Positions 10,509-21,330 of a stretch of 64,000 nucleotides of DNA are shown piece after piece (position 1 is the first letter of the stretch; the number at the start of each line of letters is the position of its first letter). The notes below the pieces were generated by a model. It was not told the DNA's origin. It saw only the letters and a list, made by a program, of their open reading frames with translations, and did not search any database. This DNA comes from Phyllostachys edulis (lineage: Eukaryota; Streptophyta; Magnoliopsida; Poales; Poaceae). The position numbers and the translations under genes are program-made. The stretch lies in the NCBI GenBank assembly GCA_036346405.1, contig CM070562.1, forward strand, positions 66,926,195 to 66,990,194. The letters are read 5' to 3'.

Positions 10509-12004
10509 TGAAAGCATCTAGGCCCCTAAAAATTGTTTTGGTAATTAATGATAATATGTGAATATGGGATTAACGTGTTTATTGAGTATTTACAAGGTTA
10601 AATCCATTTGGTGCTTTTGATGACTTGGAATTGCACGCGAAAGGATTTCATGAAGATCTTTTGGCTCAAAGACAAGGTACCATAGTCTATGATCTTTTTA
10701 TTTTACCAGTCTTAGGTGAATTGGTTGGAAGATCGGGTTATAGGCTAGACAGCCGTACTATAAAGAGGGTTCAAGAATTGAGTACCTTGAAAGTGAATGA
10801 TGCCACAATTGCTCAAATCTCTTTTGGTTTAATCTTGGAATTGTTTTTGGTTTGGCCTCAATTTATATTTGTTGAAATTCTTTGGAGGCCGGACTGATCG
10901 ACGTCAATTGATCGGTGTGCCGGACCAAAGAAGGCGGTCAGCATTTTCCAGTAAGTGGTTGTTTTTGGTTTTGCTAAAAACCTCAGGCGGACTAACCGGC
11001 GGCTAAGTCTTGGATGACCGCCTCCGGGTTTTAGACGCGGTCAACTTTTTCCAGAGAAGGATTTTCGGTTGAAATCTTAAGGCCGGATTGACCGCCAGCA
11101 TAATCGCGGACTGACCGCACTCCCGGATTTTCCAAGCGGTCAGCTTTTTCCAGCAAGTGTGTTAAGTGCTTTCCGTTTTTCTATAAGCCAGACTAACTTA
11201 GTGAGTTTGCTGCGATGCGACCGGACCCCTATAGCGGCTATTTTCTCGGTGCATTTAATGCGTTACGATCGGCCGTTCTGGCGAGGCGGATGACCGCACT
11301 TTGCTGTGATGCGACCGCGCCCTCTGAAAATTAGGGATTTCGTGCCCCAACGGCTAGTGCAGTGGGTGGAGGCTATAAATACCTCACCCACTGCAACTAG
11401 AAGTGTTGTTGAACCTCGTAAAACCCCCTTGAGCCCTTTGCATTGTTTCCAACTCATTTGAGAGCATTCAATTCCTTTTGCAAAGTTAGTTGAGGTTTTT
11501 CCAAGAGCATTTATTCGAGTTTGATCATTGTGCCATTAGAGCACTTTCAAGTGAAGATCTCTTGCTCTATTACTCTTGGAGATTGCCGTCTCCTAGACAG
11601 CTTGGAGTTTGGTTCGGTGATCTTCTCAAAGGAGATTGTGAGAAGACCCAAGCACTTGTGAAGGTTGGAGCTCGCCTATCCGGAGAGGAGAAGAGCTACC
11701 ACTAGTGATCGAGGGAAGGCTTAATTCATGGAGGCGGTTTGAGTTGATGAAGCTTCCTCAACGTGCACTAGTGAAGACCGGCAAGTCTTCGATACCACGG
11801 GAAAAACATCCTTGTGTCAGTGTGGTTATTTCTAGTCTTTACATTTCCGCATTTATATTTCTAGCTTGTCTATTGTGTTAAATTGCTTAGCTAGAATTAT
11901 ATCTTGCTTAGACTAAGTTGATAATTGGCTAAAATTGTTAAATTGTCAAAAAGTTTAAAAACCTCCTATTCACCCCCCTCTAGTCGGTTATCCTTGATCC
12001 TACA
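10509..12004 (+). repeat. 5' LTR of Copia-2
   Basis: It starts TGAAAGCATCTAGGCCCCTA and ends ATCCTTGATCCTACA, 2 bp before the PBS (about 1.5 kb). U3 contains three spaced copies of a GCGGTCA-CTTTTTCCAG phrase near 10931, 11037 and 11138. A TATA box lies at 11373-11381, about 630 bp before the LTR end. Confidence 0.85.
11354..11400 (+). promoter_or_regulatory. Copia-2 LTR TATA box inside a hairpin
   Basis: CTATAAATA at 11373-11381 is the clear core promoter of the LTR. It is flanked by inverted arms: TGCAGTGGGTGGAGG at 11358-11372 and CCTCACCCACTGCA at 11382-11395, complementary except for one bulged base, with CTAG outside both arms. Transcription would start about 30 bp downstream, near 11405. 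Confidence 0.75.
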
Positions 12005-12006
12005 AG

Positions 12007-12018
12007 TGGTATCAGAGC
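12007..12018 (+). promoter_or_regulatory. Primer-binding site of Copia-2
   Basis: TGGTATCAGAGC, the standard initiator Met-tRNA complementary site, 2 bp after the LTR. Confidence 0.93.
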
Positions 12019-12060
12019 TTAGTCTCTCATTGATTTAGACTTAACCGTCTAAGAGAGAAA

Positions 12061-13980
12061 ATGATGGCTAATGAGGGAATTGCTATAGGAAAGGCTCCTC
12101 TCTTTGATGGCTCAAATTATGCTTATTGGAAAATTAAAATGTCAATTTATTTAAAGGCTATGAGTCCGAGAATTTGGAAAATCGTAAATGAGGGTTACGT
12201 CATGCCTCTTAATCCACTACTCCCCACGGAGCAAGAGGAGCGTAATGCTCATTTAGATGCCCAAGCTATGAACGCTCTCTTTGGCGCTTTGAACGCGGAT
12301 GAGTTCAATAGAGTGAGCAACTTAGAAACCGCTCATGATATTTGGACAACCCTCTCGGAAATCCATGAGAGAACATCCACGGTCAAAAAAGCCAAATTGC
12401 ATAGACTTCGGATTAAATATGAGACATTCATAATGTTGCCTCATGAAAACATCAATGAGATGTATTCAAGACTCAACAACATTGTGAATGAGCTCAAAGG
12501 CCTTGGGACTAACCTTCTTGATGTTGATATTGTTTGTAAGAAGCTTAGGGCTCTTCCGGATAAATATGAGACGTTGGTGACGCTATTTCTCAACTCACCC
12601 AAGTTGCCAAGAATGACATCAACGGGGCTCTTGGGAAATCTCATCACAAATGAGTTATTCAAGAAGGACAAGGAAGAGCTCTTGGAAACATCTTCCTCAA
12701 AGAAGAAGATTACCGCTTTCAAAGCCAAAGCGGAATCAAGTGATGATGAGGATGAAGAAGATGAATTCGATGAGGAGTATGCACTCCTTGTGAGAAGAAT
12801 GAAGAGGGCCATGAAGAGGTGCCCTAATAGAAGCTATAACTTCGACAAGTTCAAGAAGGGGCAATCCTCAAATGACAAGAAGAGATATAGCAACATTCGA
12901 TGCTATAATTGTGAAGAAAAGGGGCACATTGCCTCTCATTTCTCCGAAAAGAAGGATGACAATGGCAAGCCATTCAAGAAGAAGGAATACAACGGCAAGA
13001 AGAAGCTTTTCAAGAAGCTTCACAAGGATGACAAGAATGAAGCCCACATTGGAGAGTGGGATTCAAATGATGAGTCAAGCGACTCCGACTCCGACTCCGA
13101 TGAGGAAGAGTCCCCCAAGAAGAAGGGACTAGTCGGCATTGCCATTAAGGAGGCTCCATCGCTATTCTCCACTCCTACTTGCCTTATGGCAAAAGGAGAT
13201 AAGGTAAAATCCATTAATAATGATGAACCAACTTATGATGAATTAATGGATATGCTTGATGAATTAAGCGAATATCTTGGAAAAGAAAAGTCAAAGTATT
13301 AGGTCTTGAATAGAGAACATAATTCTCTAAAAGATTCCTATGAGGGGCTAAAGGAAGCTCATGACTTGCTTATCCAAGAATATTCAAATAAGTCTTGTTC
13401 TAGTATAGGAATTACATGTGATATTATTGATGATATGCCTAGCTTAGAAATTGCTAAAACTAGTGCATCTATTTCATATAATGATCCTATCGCTTTGCCA
13501 TGTTGCTTTAGTATTAATACTAATCATGATATTGTTGAGCAAAATGATGCAAAGCTTATTGTTGAGAACAATGAGTTAAAGGAATAAGTGACCAAGCTAA
13601 GTAAAAGCTTGGAAAGGTGCTTCAAGGGTAAGGCTACTCTTGACAAGTTTTTGAGTGAGCAAAGGTGCTCATTCAATAAGGAAGGTCTTGGGTATGTGCC
13701 TGAGAAAGGTAAGAAGCCAGTAAACAAGCCCACAAGATTTGTGAGGCAAAATGGTATGTATTGCCATAAGTGCCGGGAAATAGGACATGTGCAACAAAAT
13801 TGTCCTAAGGATAAGGTTCCATCACTTGGTATATATAATTCATGCTATATGCTTAGAAAAACTAAGCATGGTAAAGTAGTTGCTCGTTTTGTTGGCACTT
13901 CAATTTTAGGCGCCAAAAAGAATGCTATTTGGGTGCCTAAATCCTTGGTAACTACCCTCCAAGGACCCAAACAAATTTGA
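12061..13980 (+). pseudogene. Copia-2 gag, interrupted by in-frame stops
   Basis: The first 413 codons are open from the ATG at 12061 (MMANEGIAIGKAPLFDGSNY), 43 bp after the PBS. They show a UBN2-type gag domain (residues about 10-200), an acidic Asp/Glu stretch and a zinc knuckle near residues 280-295. In that knuckle (CYNCEEKGHIASHF) the last Cys is replaced by Phe. The same frame then meets TAG at 13300, TAA at 13585 and TGA at 13978 while still reading gag-like sequence. The later part has a complete CCHC knuckle (CHKCREIGHVQQNC near 13755). Between the stops the frame is preserved, so decay is mainly by point mutation. Gag would package element RNA. Confidence 0.88.
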
Positions 13981-14012
13981 ATACCTAAAAGAACTTGATT
14001 CTTGTTTTGTAG

Positions 14013-17000
14013 GTGAACTATAAAACCGGTGGAAAACATTGGGTGCTTGATAGTGGATGCACTCAACACATGACGAGTGATAGAAAAATGTTCACCACAT
14101 TTGAGAATGGAAAAGGAGTAGACAATATCACTTTTGGCGATAATAGCAAAGGAAAGGTATTGGGATTGGGTAAAATTGCTATCTCAAACGACCTTTCCAT
14201 TTCTAATGTTTCTTTAGTAGAATCATTAAACTTTAACTTGCTATTCGTGGCTCAAATATGTGATCTTGGACTAATTTGTTCATTCTCTAGTGAAGGTGTA
14301 ACCGTCTCTAATGCCAAAGATAGCTCTTTAGTTTTCAAAGGCTTTAGACTTGAAAATCTTTACTTGGTTGATTTTAGTTCAAGTGAATCTTGTTTAAAAA
14401 CTTGCTTAATGTCAAAAACCTCTTTGGGTTGGCTTTGGCATAGAAGGCTAGCTCATGTTAGAATGATTCAACTCAAAAAGCTTTTCAAACATGATTTAGT
14501 TGTTGGCTTGAAGGATGTGAAGTTTGAGAAAAATAGACTTTGTAGTGCTTGTCAAGCCGGTAAACAAGTCGCTAATTCTCATCCTTCCAAAAGTATCATG
14601 TCAACTTCTAGACTATTGGAACTCTTACATATGGATTTGTTTGGGCCAACAACCTATAAGAGTATCGGAAATAGCTATTGTTTAGTCATTGTGGATGATT
14701 AATCTAGATACACATGTGTATTCTTCCTAGATGATAAAAGTGAAACCTCAAATTTTCAAAAGATTTGCAAAAAGGGCTCAAAATGAATTTGATTTCAAAA
14801 TAAAGAAAATCAGTAGTGATAATGGTACAGAGTTCAAGAATACTAAAGTTGAAGACTTTTGTGATGAACTTGGTATAAAACCTAATTATCCACAACCTAC
14901 ACTCCGGAGCAAAATGGAGTTGTAGAAAGGAAAAATCGTACATTAATTGAAATGGTTAGGACAATGCTTGATGAGTACAATACTTTCGATAACTTTTGGT
15001 CGGAAGCTATTAACACCGCTTGTCATGCCATAAATCGCCTTTATTTGCACCCTCTTTTGAAAAAGACTTCCTATGAGCTTATTGTAGGAAGAAAACCGAA
15101 CATCTCTTACTTTTGTGTTTTTGGTTGCAAGTGTTATATTTTGAAGAAGGGTGTTCGTCTTTCAAAATTCGATAGTCGTTGCGATGTTGGTTTCTTGCTT
15201 GGTTATTCTTCAAATAGCAAAGCTTATCGTGTCTTTAACAAAAACTCCAGTTTAGTTGAAGAAAGGCATGATGTGCAATTCGATGAAACTAACGGCTCTC
15301 AAGAAGAGCATAAAAATTTGGATGATGTAGGTGATGAAGCCTTAAGAAAAGCAATGGAACATATGCAAATAGGCGACATCAAGCTCGAAGACAATCCATC
15401 ATCTTCCACTCAAGTTGAACCACCCACATCTTCCACAAGTCAAGTACAAATCATTGAAGAGGATAACAAGAAAGATGATCAACCATCAAACCTACCACCA
15501 AGAATCCACAATGCAATTGTAAAGGATCATCCAATAGATCAAATATTGGGTGACGTAAGTAAGGGTGTCCAAACTCGCTCTCGTGTTGCTTCTTTTTGTG
15601 AACATTACTCTTTTGTCTCGTCTATTGAGCCAAAGCATGTAGAAGAAGCACTTGACGACCCGGACTGGGTGAATGCAATGCATGAAGAACTCAATAATTT
15701 CACCCGGAATGAAGTTTGGACATTGGTGGATCGACCCAAAAAACACAATGTTATTGGTACCAAATGGGGTCTTTAGAAACAAGCAAGATGAGAATGGTTT
15801 GGTTGTTAGAAACAAAGCAAGATTGGTCGCTCAAAGATATTCACAAGTTGAAGGTTTGGATTTTGGTGAAACTTTCGCTCCCGTAACTAGACTTGAGTCA
15901 ATTCGGATATTACTTGCTTTTGCATCATACTTTGATATTAAATTATTTCAAATGGATGTTAAAAGTGCATTCTTAAATGGTAAAATATCCGAACTTGTCT
16001 TTGTTGAACAACCTCCTGGTTTTGAAGATCCTAAAAATCCAAATTATGTCTATAAACTCTCCAAGGCGCTCTATGGTCTTAAACAAGCTCCTAGAGCATG
16101 GTATGAACACCTTAGAGATTTTCTAGTCTCAATAAGATTCAAAATCGGGAAAATTGATTCAACTTTGTTTACTAAAGTTTTAGATGATGATTTCTTTATA
16201 TGTCAAATTTATGTTGATGATATCATTTTTTGGTCTATTAATCAAGATTTTTGCAAAGAATTTGGTGATATGATGTCTAGGGAATTTGAAATGTCAATGA
16301 TTGAAGAATTAAGCTATTTTCTTGGACTTCAAATCAAGCAACTCAAGGATGGGACTTTCATAAGTCAAGCCAAATGCGTGAATGATTTACTTAAAAGGTT
16401 TGGCATGGAAGATGCAAAGCCTATCAAGACTCCATGGCTACAAATGGTCATCTTGATCTAAATGAGGGAGGTAAACCGATAGATTTAAAGCTTTATAGAT
16501 CCATGATTGGTAGCTTGCTTTATCTTACCGCATCTAGGCCCGATATCACGTTTAGTGTTTATATGTGTGCTCGTTTTCAAGCTTCTCCAAAAGAATGTCA
16601 TCTTTATGGCCGTTAAAAGAATTCTTAGATATTTAAAGCATTCCTCTAGCATTGGCCTATGGTTCCCCAAATGTGCTAAATTTGATTTAATTGGGATATT
16701 CTGATTTCGATTATGCCGGTTGCAAAGTGGATAGAAAAATTACCTTGGGTAATTATCAATTCTTAGGAAGATCCTTAGTATCGTGGTCATCCAAGAAACA
16801 AAACTCTGTAGCTTTATCCACCGCCGAAGCCGAATATGTTTCCGCGGGAAGTTGTTGCGCTCAATTGCTATGGATGAGGCAAACATTGATGGATTATGGA
16901 ATTAAATTTGATAAAATGCCTCTTTTGTGTGACAATGATAGTGCGGTGAAAATTGCTAATAACCCTGTTCAACACTCAAGAACCAAGCATATAGATTTTC

Positions 17001-17164
17001 GCCACAATTTCTTGAGAGATCATGTGAGCAAGGGAGATATTGAAATTAGTCACATAAGAGCCGAAGACCAATTAGCGGATATTTTCACCAAACCTTTAGA
17101 TGAAGGCCGCTTTTGCAAGTTGAGGAATAAATTAAATGTCATAGATTTTTCTAATGTCATTTGA
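14013..17164 (+). pseudogene. Copia-2 pol: protease, integrase, RT, RNase H
   Basis: The fragments keep the Copia order. Protease is WVLDSGCTQHMT near 14040. The integrase zinc site is LWHRRLAH and CSACQAGKQ (14435-14575), with catalytic-core Asp residues in HMDLFGP and SSDNGTEF (14630-14840). Further features are a GKP/hinge region, RT with MDVKSAFLNG (15953) and the YVDD box at 16210-16221, and RNase H with ALSTAEAEYVSA and DIFTKPL (16810-17100). Stops or frameshifts fall near 14700, 14922, 15776, 16459 and 16614. The last integrase acidic residue region (14890-14930) is scrambled. The element is therefore non-autonomous. Confidence 0.9.
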
Positions 17165-18729
17165 TTACATTATGTTTTTGAATCTTAATTGAATTCGTTT
17201 TTCTCTCGTGACTCTCTTGTTTCAAGAACTAAGATGGGAAACACATTTAGGGGGAGCGCTATACAATCACTATGTATACCACATCTCTAATTGTGCACAT
17301 ATCAACAAACATGCTAGAATGTGTTTTTCAAAAACCAATCCTTTTGGTCAAAAAGTCAAAATTTGGTTTTTATCAATCAAACCTCTTGAAAAACTAGCTA
17401 CATCTATTCTATAGTGTATTTCAAAGGTTTTTGGTTGAAAAGATCTCAAAATTATCTATCTTAAAAGAAAAATCAAGTTTTGACCAAAACTAGTTTCTTA
17501 TATATCTTGTTTTTGACCAAAAGCGGATTTTTATCAAAAGTTATTCCAAAAGGAATTTGATTTTGCTCCCAAAGGAAAAATCTAAAGATGGTTGTTCGTG
17601 ACCTTTTTCAGTATTCATAAGTTTTTCAAACTCTAAATCAAATCAAAGTTATTTAAGTTTGAATCTCGCTCAAAAAAATAGCCAAAACACTGAAAAACTC
17701 ACATGTGTCAATTCTAGCATTAATTGAGTATTGCTATTTAGGCGATGTTTTCTCTCATATATTGCCTCCAAATAGTATTTTATACTCATACATATCCTCA
17801 CAAGTATCAAATCTCGTTGTTTGCTTCCTTTTAATTCATTCAAATCGCTTTCTTAAAAATTGCTCTATTTTCTTAAAAATCTATATTCAAAACTCTTTTG
17901 TTGATCTAATCTCGTTGAAATTGCTCCAAGATGAATTTTTGTTGTGTGCTAACCCTTTGGAGCAAAGACAACACAAAAATTCTGCTAAATCTCTCAAAAA
18001 TCTTCAAGAGCGGTCAATCCACCGGCTTAACATGCAGTCAACCCATGAGCTAGTGCGGGGCCGGCCGAGCTTTACCTGTGATCATTGCTTGTGATGAGTT
18101 AATGCTCATCAGTTTCTTTCCTTTATTTCTCCACCGACCCATCAGTTTCGCCCTTTTCTCCCCGACGGTTCCCCTCTCCTCTCTCTCAACCGCGTCGCCG
18201 CCCTCGGAGCGCCTCCTCGTCTCCACGCCGCCGGTTGCCCCTCCTCACCGCCAGACGCACCCCTCATCGCCGCCGGCTTCTCTTCTTCACCGCCGACACC
18301 GTAAGGTTTTCCTCTTTTCTCAAATAATCGATCAATCCCCCTTGAATCCTCTCTTGATCTATTCCTATAATGTTAATCACTCTTGAGTATACCCCCCATT
18401 GTCATCCTACTCACTTGATTGTCGATTATTAACCTGCATTGTGATCCCAAATCCTCTGGAAAGGTAGCGAAAACCTCCTCATTAAACTAGTTGGTTGAAT
18501 CCTCTAATTAGGCCTACAAATTAGGCTAACATTCAGATGAAAGTCTAATTTATAATCTATCTAACATAATTAAATAGCAGTAAAGAAAAATTCATAAATT
18601 TTTATTAGATTAACCAAAATCTAAGATTTTTATCATTTTGGAAATCTAAGAATATAACGTTTAAAAGTCTAGTTGGCATGATACTCAAATTTTGCCTTTA
18701 TCAAAATGTAGCACACAGATCAAATCTAC
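17165..18729. other. Post-pol region of Copia-2 and unrecognised DNA
   Basis: From 17165 to about 18060 the DNA is AT-rich and has a purine tract at 17249-17256 but no env-like frame. From 18110 to 18310 it becomes GC-rich, with proline/serine-type frames and a GTAAGG donor-like site after CACC near 18299. This looks like a leader of an unknown transcript or element. From 18310 to 18729 I see nothing. Confidence 0.4.
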
Positions 18730-19698
18730 TGTCAGAACCCGACATACAATCTAGACAATAAAATTGAAACGTACATAGCTTTTGTTCTAAAGATCCAAAA
18801 AGAGTGTTCTTTAACAATCCTGAAAGCTGATGGAATTACCTGCAGAATTAGTTTTGGGAAACACTTCTGAATCAGCTCCTAACATAATCATATTTTAATA
18901 AACAAAGTGACTATTAATTCTCGTCGAACTTTCTGGATAGCAGAAAAGAATTCAACATAACTTTTAGACCACAACTCGGAATTGAGTGGTCTTTGAGTCT
19001 ATGGAAATCTGAGAACGAACCTCACATAACTCTAGAAGATGAGATCTTCTAATTCAGACTCTAAATACATAAAAACAAACGCACAAGTAACTGGACAGAA
19101 TCTGATCTAATCGCAGCGGGATGTCGATTCCTAAATCATAAACAATTACGCATCTAATACGAATCAAACAGCGAGGAAAACCGCCCGCTACCCTTGAAGA
19201 TTCTCAGGAAGTCGATGATCAATCCCCACGAAGAAACTATCCTCTTCTCCTCCTCTTCTCCCCTCTTCTCCCTTCTCCTTTCCTCCTCCTTGTGGCCGAC
19301 CAGTTGCGGGAAGTCTCCAGGAGATGGTAGCAATAGAGGGCTTTGCCTTTGAGGAGGAGATGGGCATAAGAGAGAGAGCGAGGAGGGCGGCCAAGGGTGA
19401 AGGGGGTGTGGCGGCTCAAGGGGTGGAGGGGTGTGGCGGCTCAAAGGGATGGAGGGGGCGGCTAGGTTAGGGCAAAGCCACCCCCCCCCCTAAACCACTA
19501 ATGGGCCGGCCCACTTAGGGCCAAGAAGCAAAGGGCCGAGAGCCCAAGGCCCACCCTTCGAAAATTCCTAAATTTTTATGTAATTCCCTCTCCAATATAT
19601 GTTGTTCTCTCTAATCTTTATTGCATTCGCTAACGAAAATTGAATAAATTTCTCTTCCGAATAATATATACTCTCTATTTGATATTTGAGGTATTACA
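18730..19698 (-). mobile_element. Probable solo LTR, minus orientation
   Basis: On the - strand it starts TGTAATACCTCAAATATC at 19698 and could end GGGTTCTGACA at 18730, giving TG...CA termini of the kind seen in the other long Gypsy LTRs here. It contains a GC-rich, CT-rich leader (19200-19480) as in those LTRs. I do not find a matching target duplication (TCTAC on the left, GCTTA on the right), so the left boundary may be wrong. Confidence 0.4.
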
Positions 19699-19738
19699 GC
19701 TTAGGTCCTACACATCAATGGAGGTCGTCAACATTCTA

Positions 19739-20338
19739 CTTCCCGTTGTCGTGATTGTCGGCAATATTGACACTGTTGCAAGATACTAAGTCCATGAAGA
19801 GGATGATAAAAAAGTCTAGCACATTCATCGACTAAAGGACTTGATGACGAAACGTTGTTCATCCGAATCTTCAATATAAAAGTTGAGTACCCATATACTT
19901 TACATGCTATTACTATAAATCGAGGGTTTTTAAAAAATAAGGAGTAAGGCTGTGCTAGTGATTTCAAAGTTATTAACTTCTTTTACAAGGGCATGGTGGT
20001 AACTTAACAATTAATTATTAAAATTGACTTCCGTTGTCGTGATTGTCGGCAATATTGACACTGTTGCAAGATACTAAGTCCATGAAGAGGATGATAAAAA
20101 AGTCTAGCACATTCATCGACTAAAGGACTTGATGACGAAACGTTGTTCATCCAGAATCTTCAATATAAAAGTTGAGTACCCATATACTTTACATGCTATT
20201 ACTATAAATCAGAGGGTTTTTTTTAAAAAAAATAAGGAGTAAGGCACAACTGTGTGCTAGTGATTTCAGAAAGCAAGTTATTAACTTCTTTTTACAAGGG
20301 CATGGTGGTAACTTAACAATTAATTATTAAAAATTGAC
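19739..20338 (+). repeat. Tandem duplication, two units of about 290-310 bp
   Basis: The block from CTTCCCGTTGTCGTGATTGT (19739-20027) is repeated almost exactly from 20028 to about 20338, with small indels in A- and T-runs. Neither copy encodes a protein. Confidence 0.9.
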
Positions 20339-21330
20339 TCTGCGGGACGATTAATAAAAAAGAGTTGGTAGGGGGGGTTAGTAGGCGAACCCAATGCTCC
20401 ACGAAGACCCCGCAACATTTCGGGCTTCTTTGTGGACACCCCACGATCACATTTCGGGCTCTCGGCTAAAGGCGGAAACCCCAAAGCCCGCCTTGCATGG
20501 CCCGCCAGCCAATCTGGCCGGCTCTCGGGGGGCCAAATCCCTCAGGCAGCTCCGAAAGTCCTAAAGCCCATTCACTCCTCCATCCAGGCTTCCGACCCAC
20601 CAACATTTAATGCGCACCCCAGATTCACCGACGGTGTGGGCCTGTCCACTTTTCAAGGACCCCGAACCCAACGGGCATCGAGCGCCCGCAGACAATGCCA
20701 GATTGGCCGGGCCTTCTCTCCACAGGCAAGTTCACGCACACCGCCGCATGCACAGGCACCGCGTTTTGAAGGAGGAGGGTTTTCAAGGATGAGGTCCCGG
20801 GCTAAGTTTCGGTGCGCTAGCTAAATGACATGGGCTCGAGCCAACAACCCCCCGTTACCAACTCTTTAGCCCTCCGTTCAGCTGGAGTTACAGGCGCGCG
20901 CGACCGAGCCGGGCTGATGCGATGGCTGAGAGCTGCATATTTATGTTGCTGTCTGTGTGTTTCGGTTAGCGGTACGGTACTAATATGGGAGTAACCAAAG
21001 GATACTGATGGAATTTGCAGCAATCAACCCGCCCTATATTTTGTTTACAAGCCGGATGACGGCCTGAAGGCCCATCATCCGCCCTGGACTTGAAAACGTT
21101 GACAAGCCTCCCCATTAACGGCGACAATAGCATCGTCATCGGCCGAAACGACGTGAGCGCTAGACGACCAAGACTCCCAGAGCTGGGCCAGCTGCCCGGC
21201 TGTGGTCACCTGAATGGCCGAGAGACAGACGTGGACTTGCGCAACGGGCCGGGCAACCAAGCACGGTGACGCGGACTTGCGGAGTGCAAGGAAATAACAC
21301 GAGAAAAATATATAGTTTCGGGGTTTTTTG
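20190..21330 (+). repeat. Long direct repeat A (first copy)
   Basis: From TACATGCTATTACTATAAATC to GAGAAAAATAT this segment recurs at 23359-24290 in the same orientation. The second copy is about 200 bp shorter through several internal deletions. The repeat contains motif copy 1 of the six-copy family (20855-21000). Frames in the two copies do not agree, so it is probably non-coding. Confidence 0.85.
20855..21000 (+). repeat. Six-copy non-coding repeat, copy 1
   Basis: It reads AACTCTTTAGCCCTCC, then GCTGGAGTTACAGGCGCGCG, then TATTTATGTTGCTGTC and GCGGTACGGTACTAATATGG. The other copies are at 23862, 24551, 36270 (-), 37530 (-) and 38270. Confidence 0.75.

Larger units (their letters stand above)
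10509..18060 (+). mobile_element. Large Copia element missing its 3' LTR (Copia-2)
   Basis: It has a 5' LTR (10509-12004), PBS (12007-12018), gag-pol remnants (12061-17164) and a purine-rich tract near 17249-17256, all on the + strand. The layout (long LTR, long 3' region after RNase H) fits the Sirevirus-like branch of Copia, which is an inference. I looked for the LTR start TGAAAGCATCTAGG and the LTR TATA region after 17256 and did not find them, so the right end is deleted or replaced. The limit near 18060, where composition changes, is approximate. Confidence 0.8.

Noticed and set aside
18078..18386. 102-codon Pro/Ser-rich frame
   Set aside because: No recognisable family; resembles untranslated leaders seen elsewhere in the window.
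19154..19444. Three overlapping - strand frames of 60-96 codons
   Set aside because: CT-rich LTR leader; no conserved domain.
18730..19698. Target duplication for the minus LTR-like block
   Set aside because: Flanking pentamers TCTAC and GCTTA do not match, so I give boundaries with low confidence and claim no duplication.
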